From positions 1 through 61,963 of the IMG/VR virus record IMGVR_UViG_3300036790_000395: a DNA stretch of 61,963 nt; one strand, given 5' to 3'. Below the pieces are notes generated by a model that was given only the letters and a program-made list of their open reading frames with translations, had not been told where the DNA came from and searched no databases. This DNA comes from a virus. Below, piece by piece: positions 22,589 through 28,050 of this stretch. How positions within the stretch are numbered: the first letter of the stretch is position 1; each line of letters opens with the position of its first letter. Position numbers and translations under genes: made by a program.

Positions 22589-22959
22589 TACTCTTCACTT
22601 CCATATTGCGCATCGATAACCGCGAAGTACTCATTCGATTCGAACTCTAGAATGCAGTCTGCTACACTCGGGAACTTGCGAACATCCATAGTGCGAGTTC
22701 GGGTAACCCGCTCGCCGTTCGATAGCGTCTTAGTGCGACTAAATGTTACTTCTGCATCCGCGATACTTGCATCTTGAAAGTCGCCATCATTCGTAATGTG
22801 CAACACCATATCGCGCAATGTAGGCTGACTGCCATCCGAATAGTGAGTGAACGGGTACTTTTGATTGGATGCCTTGAAGGACTTGGCGCAAGTGCAAGCA
22901 GGCATCCATATCTTACCGCCGATGATACCCGAGATAATAACTGATGTATTACTGCTCAT
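22588..22959 (-). CDS. Hypothetical protein
   Basis: 123 residues. It begins MSSNTSVIISGIIGGKIWMP, then a beta-rich body with VTFSRTKTLSNGERVTRTRT. No family recognised. The ribosome site UGGAGAG is supplied by the 3' strand of stem I of hammerhead ribozyme 2. Confidence 0.65.
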   Translation of the reverse strand: MSSNTSVIISGIIGGKIWMPACTCAKSFKASNQKYPFTHYSDGSQPTLRDMVLHITNDGDFQDASIADAEVTFSRTKTLSNGERVTRTRTMDVRKFPSVADCILEFESNEYFAVIDAQYGSEE

Positions 22960-22964
22960 ATACT

Positions 22965-23016
22965 CTCCAGACGTGCGGATCGCACGTTTCGACTCTTGTA
23001 AGTCTCATCAGTGGAG
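22965..23016 (-). ncRNA. Hammerhead ribozyme 2 (type I), upstream of the 123-residue gene
   Basis: Complete consensus on the minus strand: stem I CUCCA/UGGAG, CUGAUGA (23011-23005), stem II GACUU/GAGUC with loop ACAA, GAAA, stem III CGUGC/GCACG with loop GAUCC, and cleavage triplet GUC. All core bases are canonical. The predicted cut is between 22970 and 22969, giving an mRNA that begins UGGAGAGUAUAUG, i.e. Shine-Dalgarno at the 5' end. It starts right after the stop codon of the preceding gene. Stem I also hides the ribosome site until cleavage. Confidence 0.95.
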
Positions 23017-23220
23017 TTACTCGACTTCGATAAACTCAGGCGTGGGATAACCTTCCCCCGGTTCCATGCTGTAAAGCGATAACATCTCGGCATCCCCTTG
23101 AGCGAATGCCATCTGAGCAGGTGTGTAATCGTCGAAGTACTCGCGGTCGGTATCGCCCGGTTTTAGCGTCAAGAATCCTAGCAGTGCTCGCAACGTCTCA
23201 TTTGAATCCGTGGCATGCAT
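23017..23220 (-). CDS. Hypothetical protein, probably the 3' part of a frameshifted gene
   Basis: 67 codons from MHATDSNETLRALLGF to the stop just before ribozyme 2. No ribosome site precedes this ATG. The frame is open further upstream (…SGEDFCCSPMHAT) to a TAG, and the well-placed ATG at 23276 is in another frame. A single indel near 23255-23262 would join MKHDSL to this frame. Acidic, soluble; function unknown. Confidence 0.5.
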   Translation of the reverse strand: MHATDSNETLRALLGFLTLKPGDTDREYFDDYTPAQMAFAQGDAEMLSLYSMEPGEGYPTPEFIEVE

Positions 23221-23276
23221 CGGAGAACAGCAGAAGTCTTCACCGGAGAAACATGACGTAAACTATCGTGTTTCAT
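23178..23276 (-). pseudogene. Short frame at the expected start of the 23017-23220 gene
   Basis: 32 codons beginning MKHDSLRHVSPVKTSAV. Its ATG has the standard UGGAGAG ribosome site of this operon, left by the ribozyme relic, yet the frame soon stops and overlaps the next one. Either a genuine small overlapping gene, a site of frameshifting, or a sequencing or real indel that broke the gene. Confidence 0.4.
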
Positions 23277-23281
23277 GATCT

Positions 23282-23302
23282 CTCCAGACTGCTGTTGTGG
23301 AG
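23282..23302 (-). ncRNA. Core-deleted hammerhead relic
   Basis: The minus strand keeps CUCCA, then CAACAGCAGUC, then UGGAGAG and AUG. Stem I, the end of stem III and the GUC triplet are in place, but CUGAUGA, stem II and GAAA are missing. The position (right after a TAA stop and before a start codon) is identical to ribozymes 1 and 2, so this looks like a ribozyme that lost about 30 bases of catalytic core. Confidence 0.7.
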
Positions 23303-23650
23303 TTAAGCGTAATTGCCACGTTCTATAATGTCTCCCCAACATCCAACTTTGAAGCCGCGACCGTGAACGTATAGCAGGGTAACTTTGTAAGTATCACCCG
23401 AGTTAACATACTCGATAGCGGGCGATTTTTGGCCCTTACCTGCGTCGATATATTCATGCCCATGTAGGTTAAGGATTCCGCTGACCTCTTCCAATTTCTC
23501 GCAGCGTTTCAAGGCGCTATTCTCTAAGACCGCACGTATCAGTTTCGCTCTATCCCGCGCGGATTGATCAGACCTCGGATCGTTCAGACCTCCGGTATAG
23601 CGGGTAGTTAGTAACTCCAAGGTCTTAACACTCGGTAGATTTCGTCTCAT
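23303..23650 (-). CDS. Hypothetical protein
   Basis: 115 residues from MRRNLPSVKTLELL. A longer frame would start inside ribozyme 1 and is rejected. Basic N-terminus, then LRARDRAKLIRAVLEN-like charged helix and a beta-rich C-terminus (TYKVTLLYVHGRGFKVGCWG). No family recognised. Ribosome site UGGAGAG follows the predicted cut of ribozyme 1 with about 10 bases to the ATG. Confidence 0.6.
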   Translation of the reverse strand: MRRNLPSVKTLELLTTRYTGGLNDPRSDQSARDRAKLIRAVLENSALKRCEKLEEVSGILNLHGHEYIDAGKGQKSPAIEYVNSGDTYKVTLLYVHGRGFKVGCWGDIIERGNYA

Positions 23651-23660
23651 CTCAATTTCT

Positions 23661-23710
23661 CTCCAGACTGCCCTATGGCAGTTTCGTCCCATCAGGACTC
23701 ATCAGTGGAG
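23661..23710 (-). ncRNA. Hammerhead ribozyme 1 (type I), upstream of the 115-residue gene
   Basis: Minus strand: stem I CUCCA/UGGAG, CUGAUGA (23705-23699), stem II GUCC/GGAC with loop UGAUG, GAAA (23685-23682), stem III CUGCC/GGCAG with loop AUAG, triplet GUC. All conserved positions are present. The predicted cut is between 23666 and 23665. Stems II and III differ in sequence from ribozyme 2 yet pair fully, while core and stem I are identical: strong covariation evidence. It begins right after the TAA of the upstream gene. Confidence 0.95.
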
Positions 23711-23974
23711 TTAGTCGCCGTAGAAGTTCTCGCAAGATACTTCAATCTGTATCGCGCGTACCTCGGTGCGCTCAACGAGAGCTATCATTCGATCCCACGC
23801 GCGCGCCAGGGCATTCACCTGCCTATCAATCGCGCGATAAGCTGCCTTATCGTTATGATCAGTAACGTACTGCGGTAGGATCTCAGCGGCCATGCTCACT
23901 TCGTTATCCCTGCGTGAACGCAGATCCGCGACAATCGCCGCTAACTGCTCTGATACATGCTCGATCTTCACCAT
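23711..23974 (-). CDS. Helical hypothetical protein
   Basis: 87 residues, MVKIEHVSEQLAAIVADLRS then DKAAYRAIDRQVNALARAWD. Predicted all-helical, near the head of the leftward operon. The start lies 14 bases after the stop of the 25-residue frame, with GAGAGAATGAATC before ATG. Function unknown; the position suggests an early gene. Confidence 0.65.
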   Translation of the reverse strand: MVKIEHVSEQLAAIVADLRSRRDNEVSMAAEILPQYVTDHNDKAAYRAIDRQVNALARAWDRMIALVERTEVRAIQIEVSCENFYGD

Positions 23975-23988
23975 GATTCATTCTCTCC

Positions 23989-24066
23989 TCAATCGCAGAT
24001 AATTACAATATCACCAGTACTAGACCTTAGCGTCTCGCCTAACTCGATGAAGTTCTTCTTACTCAT
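23989..24066 (-). CDS. Possible 25-residue leader peptide or small protein
   Basis: The ATG is preceded by AGAGGAGAG. The frame reads MSKKNFIELGETLRSSTGDI and ends VIICD. It is the first frame after a good leftward promoter candidate (24107-24133). It is too short to classify: a leader peptide, a small regulator, or the start of a lost gene. Confidence 0.45.
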   Translation of the reverse strand: MSKKNFIELGETLRSSTGDIVIICD

Positions 24067-24106
24067 CTGCTCTCCTCTGCGGCTGCCTATCGGCTGCCTA
24101 TTTCAG

Positions 24107-24133
24107 AGTATAGCTTGTGGCTGTGTGCGTCAA
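24107..24133 (-). promoter_or_regulatory. Leftward promoter candidate
   Basis: On the minus strand TTGACG (24133-24128) and TATACT (24112-24107) are separated by 15 bp, slightly short of the optimum. It faces the small-gene operon and lies 41 bp upstream of the first start codon. Palindrome copy 7 is centred about 60 bp upstream, where a regulator could act. Confidence 0.55.
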
Positions 24134-24911
24134 CAAATACTTTCCAAGCAGGCTATAGGACTATCCTGAGAAATGGCGCGGTCTGTGTAGACTCTACACA
24201 GCCTGCTCCCGGATCTCTTCTCGGGCGGGTTGGTGCGGGCTATGGTATCGGGTAGCCGTGCTATACTCACGGGTAAGGGGCGCTGCATCCACACCCTATC
24301 CGTTGATCGTAACGCGCGTATGGGTAGCGCGTGCATAGCTCCTTAGGAAGCTAATCGCAAGCGCTGTACATACCTCTCGCCGATAGCGCCTGCTCTGTGC
24401 TCTGCTAAGTGCCCATAGCGCGTAAGCTAGCCTAACGCGCGCGCGCCATCACGTACTCACGATATTACTACTTATCGTCACTACGTTACCTGTTATCAAC
24501 AACTTACGTATCTACACCCCTGCTCCTCTAGGTATACGTCCGGCTGCGGCGCTGAGCAGCGCCTATACGCGCGCGCGAGAGCTGCGCGGAATTGTCCAGG
24601 GGTGACGGGCCTGCGCCAGTGCCTTGACTTTGCAGATCTACGATTTTTTGGTCGGCGCTTTTTTGCCGGTCGGATTTTTTGGGTGCTATGATTTTTCGAG
24701 GGCCGTACGGAAAGAACGGCGTGCAGTTAGCTCAATTCTAGATAAGGGCGACCGGCTCTCCCTCATATCCTCGGATCTGCGGCCCTGCTATCCTTATCAT
24801 CGGGCCGGTCCCGTTTGGGCGCTTATATCAGATCTGCTTCGGGAACTCCCGGCCCGCGCAATCAATGAGCCTGAATGTCCGCCGCCCGTAGGCGCGCGAC
24901 GTCAGGCGACC
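24134..24911. other. Divergent non-coding region, candidate origin or control region
   Basis: No convincing gene. Contents: palindrome copy 7; a DnaA-box-like TTATCAACA (24493-24501) in an AT-rich pocket between GC-rich alternating runs (about 24437-24447 and 24570-24581); hairpin GGCGCTGAGCAGCGCC (24548-24563); and four runs of T at roughly 16-18 base intervals between 24642 and 24695, embedded in near-repeats of GGTCGG. Gene direction and palindrome polarity both switch here, which suits a replication origin. Confidence 0.45.
24185..24199. repeat. 15-bp dispersed palindrome, copy 7 (centre C)
   Basis: GTGTAGACTCTACAC, extending to 17 bp with flanking T and A. Upstream of the leftward promoter candidate. 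Confidence 0.92.
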
Positions 24912-24917
24912 TATATA
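24912..24917 (+). promoter_or_regulatory. Rightward -10 box (TATAAT), apparently giving a leaderless mRNA
   Basis: A perfect TATAAT lies only 10 bases before the ATG at 24928, so transcription would start at or within a few bases of the start codon. No convincing -35 box and no Shine-Dalgarno are visible. Confidence 0.5.
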
Positions 24918-24927
24918 ATGGCTTGGT

Positions 24928-25317
24928 ATGAACAAAATGGCGCTAACCAAATCAGACGGCTCGCGGGCACTGTCGCTGGTGCTCGAACCCGGCAACCTGC
25001 ATCGGCTGCAGCAGGGCGATCCGATCAAGCTGTGCGTGCATGAGCTGTTCCCGGACGGCATCCCGCGCAAGCTCGATCTGCTCATCTCCTTCAGCGAGAC
25101 GCCGATAGCGGATGCGCGCGAATTGGCGAAACACGCGGAAGTCGCGTTTGACGACCGCTCGCGTGTGACCAAGAAGCCGCACTGCCCCGAATGCCGCTCG
25201 ACTATCGAGCAATTGGGCGTGTGGAAGAATGAGTCGCCGGTCGCGCTCACCTTCTGCCCTTCCTGCGGCTGCGTCTTTGGCGCGCTTGACTCTGTTGCGT
25301 TCAAGCAGGCGGAATGA
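24928..25317 (+). CDS. Zinc-ribbon hypothetical protein
   Basis: 129 residues, MNKMALTKSDGSRALSLVLE. The C-terminal third has CPECRSTIEQLG and FCPSCGCVFGALD, a C-x-x-C pair set typical of a zinc ribbon. First gene of the rightward operon, possibly translated from a leaderless mRNA. The stop overlaps the next start. Confidence 0.7.
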   Translation: MNKMALTKSDGSRALSLVLEPGNLHRLQQGDPIKLCVHELFPDGIPRKLDLLISFSETPIADARELAKHAEVAFDDRSRVTKKPHCPECRSTIEQLGVWKNESPVALTFCPSCGCVFGALDSVAFKQAE

Positions 25318-25586
25318 GTAAAGATCAATCAGATCCGCGCCGTACCGATATGCTACAAGACGATATCCCCGAGCTGCGCGGCAAGTCGCCCGACGAACTG
25401 CGCTTCTGGCGGCTCATCGAGTCGCGCGAGCCGGACGGCGACTACAACGAGAACATCGCGCTCGCCTGCGGGCACCTGATATTTACTGTCGGCCAGCCGC
25501 CCGAGCTGCAGTATATGTTCTGCGCTCAGTGTTTACACGATTGGCTCGAAGCCGAGCGCAAGGCCCGTGTAGAGTCTACATCATGA
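25314..25586 (+). CDS. Small Cys/His hypothetical protein
   Basis: 90 residues. IALACGHLIF and FCAQCLHDWLEAER give a possible C-x-H…C-x-x-C zinc site, like half a RING or zinc ribbon. The last residues (ARVESTS) are encoded by palindrome copy 8. It overlaps its neighbours by four bases on each side. Confidence 0.65.
   Translation: MSKDQSDPRRTDMLQDDIPELRGKSPDELRFWRLIESREPDGDYNENIALACGHLIFTVGQPPELQYMFCAQCLHDWLEAERKARVESTS
25567..25581. repeat. 15-bp dispersed palindrome, copy 8 (centre G)
   Basis: GTGTAGAGTCTACAT, one arm base off perfect. First copy with a central G, just right of the divergence point, two bases before the next start codon. Confidence 0.88.
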
Positions 25587-25972
25587 TGGTTGATTCCGAG
25601 TGGTTGGTTGAGCGTATCGATGCTTGGCTGTCCTACCTCGACAAGCTACCCCATCGCACGCCAGCGAACGACGCCGATAAGCAGTTGTATGCGGCTGGCT
25701 TAATAGACATGGCTGAGCATATCCGAGAGGGCATTATGCAGGAAGGCGACTGGCAGGGGCTACGGGAGTTCTTGGGCGACGCCGCGCCAGCCAGCCTGCC
25801 CAAGCACGGTTGGGGCGCTGTAGACTCTACACCAGACATCCCTAACATCGTCTGCCCGCAATGCGGCGCGCGCTCCTATCATCCGCAGGATGTTAGCGAG
25901 CGCTACTGCGGCCACTGCCATCAGTTCCACGCCGAGATGCGTGTAGGCTCTACACCAAAGGAATCTCTATGA
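25583..25972 (+). CDS. Zinc-ribbon hypothetical protein
   Basis: 129 residues from the ATG in ATGATGG that overlaps the upstream stop. N-terminal helical domain (WLVERIDAWLSYLDKL), then a linker encoded by palindrome copy 9 (GAVDSTPDIP), then a zinc ribbon CPQCGARSYH and RYCGHCHQFH. Its end contains a one-mismatch palindrome (copy 10, MRVGSTPK). Confidence 0.65.
   Translation: MMVDSEWLVERIDAWLSYLDKLPHRTPANDADKQLYAAGLIDMAEHIREGIMQEGDWQGLREFLGDAAPASLPKHGWGAVDSTPDIPNIVCPQCGARSYHPQDVSERYCGHCHQFHAEMRVGSTPKESL
25818..25832. repeat. 15-bp dispersed palindrome, copy 9 (centre C)
   Basis: CTGTAGACTCTACAC, one arm base off; in the linker of the zinc-ribbon gene. Confidence 0.85.
25941..25955. repeat. 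15-bp palindrome, degenerate copy 10
   Basis: GTGTAGGCTCTACAC, one mismatch in the left arm, near the 3' end of the zinc-ribbon gene. Confidence 0.7.
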
Positions 25973-26355
25973 AGAACATAGCCCCCGGCGAGCGCTACAC
26001 CGAATGGGTCAGCGGCGTGAATCAGCGCGGCGAGCCATTCATTCAACTTGCGCAGATCCGTGATGGCAAGCGCATCCTGCTCGGCCAGATGACGCCGAAC
26101 GAGGCGCGCTCGCTCGCGATGCAAGGCATCGAAGCGGCGGAAGCTGCCGAGACGGACGCCTATATGTGGAAGTTCTTCAAGACTCGCATGGAGCTGCAGG
26201 ACGCGCAGGTCGCCGCGTTTATCGCCGACTTCCGCGACTTCCGCGCGCAGTTCGGCACCTCCGAGCCGACCTCGCCCGAGCACTGGAACGCCGTCATGGA
26301 TGAGATCGCCCGCGCCCGCACGGGTAAGTCCTTCGACCCGACGAAGAAGCAATGA
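25969..26355 (+). CDS. Hypothetical protein
   Basis: 128 residues. The N-terminus (MKNIAPGERYTEWVSGVNQR then GEPFIQLAQIRDGKRILLG) looks like a small beta domain, and the rest is helical and acidic. It overlaps the upstream stop. No family recognised. Confidence 0.65.
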   Translation: MKNIAPGERYTEWVSGVNQRGEPFIQLAQIRDGKRILLGQMTPNEARSLAMQGIEAAEAAETDAYMWKFFKTRMELQDAQVAAFIADFRDFRAQFGTSEPTSPEHWNAVMDEIARARTGKSFDPTKKQ

Positions 26356-26361
26356 GCTTCT

Positions 26362-26376
26362 GTGTAGACTCTCCAT
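26362..26376. repeat. 15-bp palindrome, degenerate copy 11
   Basis: GTGTAGACTCTCCAT, two arm positions changed, immediately after the stop of the 128-residue gene. Confidence 0.55.
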
Positions 26377-26389
26377 CAGACTAGCTATC

Positions 26390-26404
26390 TACTACTTAGT
26401 AGTA
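26390..26404. promoter_or_regulatory. Second 15-bp perfect palindrome TACTACTTAGTAGTA
   Basis: Arms TACTACT and AGTAGTA around a central T. The arms recall operators of the BlaI/MecI repressor family (TACTACA…TGTAGTA). Single copy noticed. It lies between two rightward genes and 14 bp from a degenerate copy of the dispersed palindrome. Confidence 0.5.
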
Positions 26405-26759
26405 ACTTCCCGCAAACTCAGGTAGTGGTCAGACAGGTGCCTTTCGAATGTACTGTGCCACTGACGGTCTAATTTGCATACGCTGTGCTAATGACCGCTC
26501 GTCGGGCTTCGCCCGCCTCGCGCTATCGCCTGCGGTTGCGGTTGCGCGCTGTCGGTTGCGCTAAGCGGCAGTGCCGCCCGTAGGACCGGAAGCTCGGAGC
26601 GCTATCGCCTGCGGTGCGACATGCTGGAGGTGTCTTTAGCACGGTGAAATCTGCTGATTCAGGCCGAAATGTTGGCTGCTGCCCTTCCCTTCCACCGTCG
26701 TGCGCCCTACTCTTATAGAGGATGGCACCGGGGCCGCCATAAACCTATAGGAGATACAG
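26405..26759. other. Non-coding gap before the 123-residue gene
   Basis: Holds a GGGC-TTCG-CCC hairpin (about 26503-26513), a 16-bp direct repeat GCGCTATCGCCTGCGG (26520-26535 and 26599-26614) and a GCGGTT-rich stretch. No gene or tRNA fits. It may carry the promoter and leader of the gene at 26760, which has AGGAGA close to its ATG. Confidence 0.45.
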
Positions 26760-27131
26760 ATGTCATCAGCTTCCTTTTCAGACGTGCAGTCGTTGGTGAA
26801 CCAGATCCAGAACGATAATACGGCGCAGAACAACGCGATCTCGGCGCAGATCGGCGAAGTCAGCACCTTGCTGACGGATTATGCGGCCCGCGCGCAGCAA
26901 GGCAACCCCCCTAACGCAAGCGATCTGCAGCAAGTCGTCTCACAACTGCGGTCGGTCGATTCGTTGATCCAGTCGAACACCGCTAACGTGCAGGCTTCGG
27001 CGAATCAGGTCGCGTCGGCGGACCCGAACGCAGCAGCGAATCAGCAATCGACCGGCAGTCAGCAATCGTTTATTCCGTCGCAGAGCGGCCCGGCTACGCA
27101 GGCAGCTACCGGACAAACCACTACTTCTTAA
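26760..27131 (+). CDS. Gln/Asn/Ser-rich coiled-coil protein
   Basis: 123 residues. Residues 1-85 form a heptad-like helix (FSDVQSLVNQIQNDNTAQNN), then a disordered Gln/Ser/Thr-rich tail. Very low in Lys and Arg. It sits alone between a long leader and a strong terminator, with a good ribosome site (TAGGAGATACAG), so it is probably made separately and abundantly. Possible virion or assembly factor; the function is not recognisable. Confidence 0.65.
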   Translation: MSSASFSDVQSLVNQIQNDNTAQNNAISAQIGEVSTLLTDYAARAQQGNPPNASDLQQVVSQLRSVDSLIQSNTANVQASANQVASADPNAAANQQSTGSQQSFIPSQSGPATQAATGQTTTS

Positions 27132-27202
27132 TCCAAGAGGAGATAGTTCGCGCGCTCGGGCCACTATTCAGCAAAGAGCGTGTTTTTCTCCTTCACCTCT
27201 AC

Positions 27203-27239
27203 GGGGGGGCGTTTTGCATCGTGACGCCTCCCCATTTTT
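27203..27239 (+). terminator. Rho-independent terminator
   Basis: GGGG-GGCG paired with CGCC-T-CCCC, followed by ATTTTTG. It lies 70 bases past the stop of the coiled-coil gene. Confidence 0.8.
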
Positions 27240-27333
27240 GCGTATGCACAAACCTGCCGAAATTGCGCTTTTTTGTGAGAGGAAGGAGCGAGGAATCGCA
27301 CCTATCCAGCACTTCTCTATTAGAAGGCCCGTT

Positions 27334-27609
27334 ATGGAACTACAGAAGCAGATGATCCCGCTCGGAGTAGCGGCGATGGTGGGGTATGCTCTCTGCTCGC
27401 TGACTTACAACGCCGGGAGCAAGGTGCAGTCGGCGGATTCGAATGTGGCCTTCCTGACCGCGCGCGTCGATGGAGTCGAGAAGGTAGTCAAGGAGTCAAC
27501 CGACGACCGGAAGCTCGATCACGACTCGCTGATCAAACTGCAGGCCGATGACGATTCGATGAAGCAGTTGATCGCTCGTATTGACGCGCGCACAACGGCG
27601 GTGAAGTAA
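27334..27609 (+). CDS. Membrane-anchored coiled-coil protein (possible lysis component)
   Basis: 91 residues from MELQKQMIPLG. One N-terminal membrane span (IPLGVAAMVGYALCSLTYN), then a charged helical body (VDGVEKVVKESTDDRKLDHD). This matches the shape of an inner-membrane spanin or an accessory lysis protein. It overlaps the next small membrane gene, which looks like a holin. Confidence 0.6.
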   Translation: MELQKQMIPLGVAAMVGYALCSLTYNAGSKVQSADSNVAFLTARVDGVEKVVKESTDDRKLDHDSLIKLQADDDSMKQLIARIDARTTAVK

Positions 27610-27791
27610 TGACCTCGAAGATCGATTCTGGCGGCGGGCACTTGCTGATCGTGCTCGCTATCTATCTGTCCGGTGTGGCTTTGTACCTTGCGCATGTGGA
27701 CTACGGCAAAGAGGTGATGGCGGGCGCTCTTGGCAGCTTGTGGACGCTGTTGCAACTCCGACGAGGCCAGCCCGCCGATCAGCACCAATAA
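27609..27791 (+). CDS. Holin-like small membrane protein
   Basis: 60 residues with two hydrophobic stretches (LLIVLAIYLSGVALYLAHV and VMAGALGSLWTLLQL) and a polar tail (RRGQPADQHQ). Size and shape fit a class II holin, consistent with the membrane/coiled-coil gene upstream; the peptidoglycan hydrolase candidate lies far away (39286-39834). Confidence 0.6.
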   Translation: MTSKIDSGGGHLLIVLAIYLSGVALYLAHVDYGKEVMAGALGSLWTLLQLRRGQPADQHQ

Positions 27792-27810
27792 GACTTTTAG
27801 GAGTAACATA

Positions 27811-28026
27811 ATGACCAAATTCATACAATTGCTATCAGCCATCCTACCGTTCGAAGAGGCAGTGTTGCCGATCTTCATTCATAACGCGCAGTCGCAGAAA
27901 GTTACCGGGATCATCATGGTTGGCGAGTCCATCGCGGCTTCGGTCGCAACCGAGATCACGGCGGCTAGTTTGGCGAGTGCGAAAGCACAGCCCGCTCCGG
28001 CTGCCGCCGCCACGACCGCCAACTAG
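27811..28026 (+). CDS. Small hypothetical protein
   Basis: 71 residues from MTKFIQLLSAILPFEE, with TTTTAGGAGTAAC before the ATG. Helical, with an Ala/Pro-rich tail (AKAQPAPAAAATTAN). It has no clear membrane span; perhaps amphipathic. Last rightward gene before the inverted cassette. Confidence 0.6.
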   Translation: MTKFIQLLSAILPFEEAVLPIFIHNAQSQKVTGIIMVGESIAASVATEITAASLASAKAQPAPAAAATTAN

Positions 28027-28031
28027 AGTTC

Positions 28032-28046
28032 GTGTAGAGTCTACAC
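28032..28046. repeat. 15-bp dispersed palindrome, copy 12 (centre G)
   Basis: GTGTAGAGTCTACAC, perfect, in the 24-base gap between two convergent genes. Confidence 0.92.
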
Positions 28047-28050
28047 GGAC

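Larger units (their letters stand above)
20042..22735 (-). repeat. Region enriched for the oriented hexamer GCACTA (TAGTGC on plus strand)
   Basis: About 20 copies in 2.7 kb, all in one orientation (plus-strand positions near 20042, 20103, 20331, 20530, 20605, 20657, 20806, 20885, 21373, 21484, 21503, 21609, 21845, 21858, 21954, 22068, 22381, 22502, 22690, 22730). Random expectation is below one. They fall in all three reading frames (Ala-Leu, x-Thr-x, x-His-Tyr) and at start codons. Most extend to GCACTAWG, so selection is not on protein. Few are seen elsewhere. Confidence 0.75.

Noticed and set aside
23303-23692. Longer start for the 115-residue gene (MGRNCHRAV)
   Set aside because: This ATG falls inside hammerhead ribozyme 1; the ribosome site left after the predicted cut points to the ATG at 23650.
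24624-25043. 139-codon plus frame in the divergent region
   Set aside because: It would start with TTG, has no ribosome site, and overlaps the zinc-ribbon gene; the composition is shadow-like.
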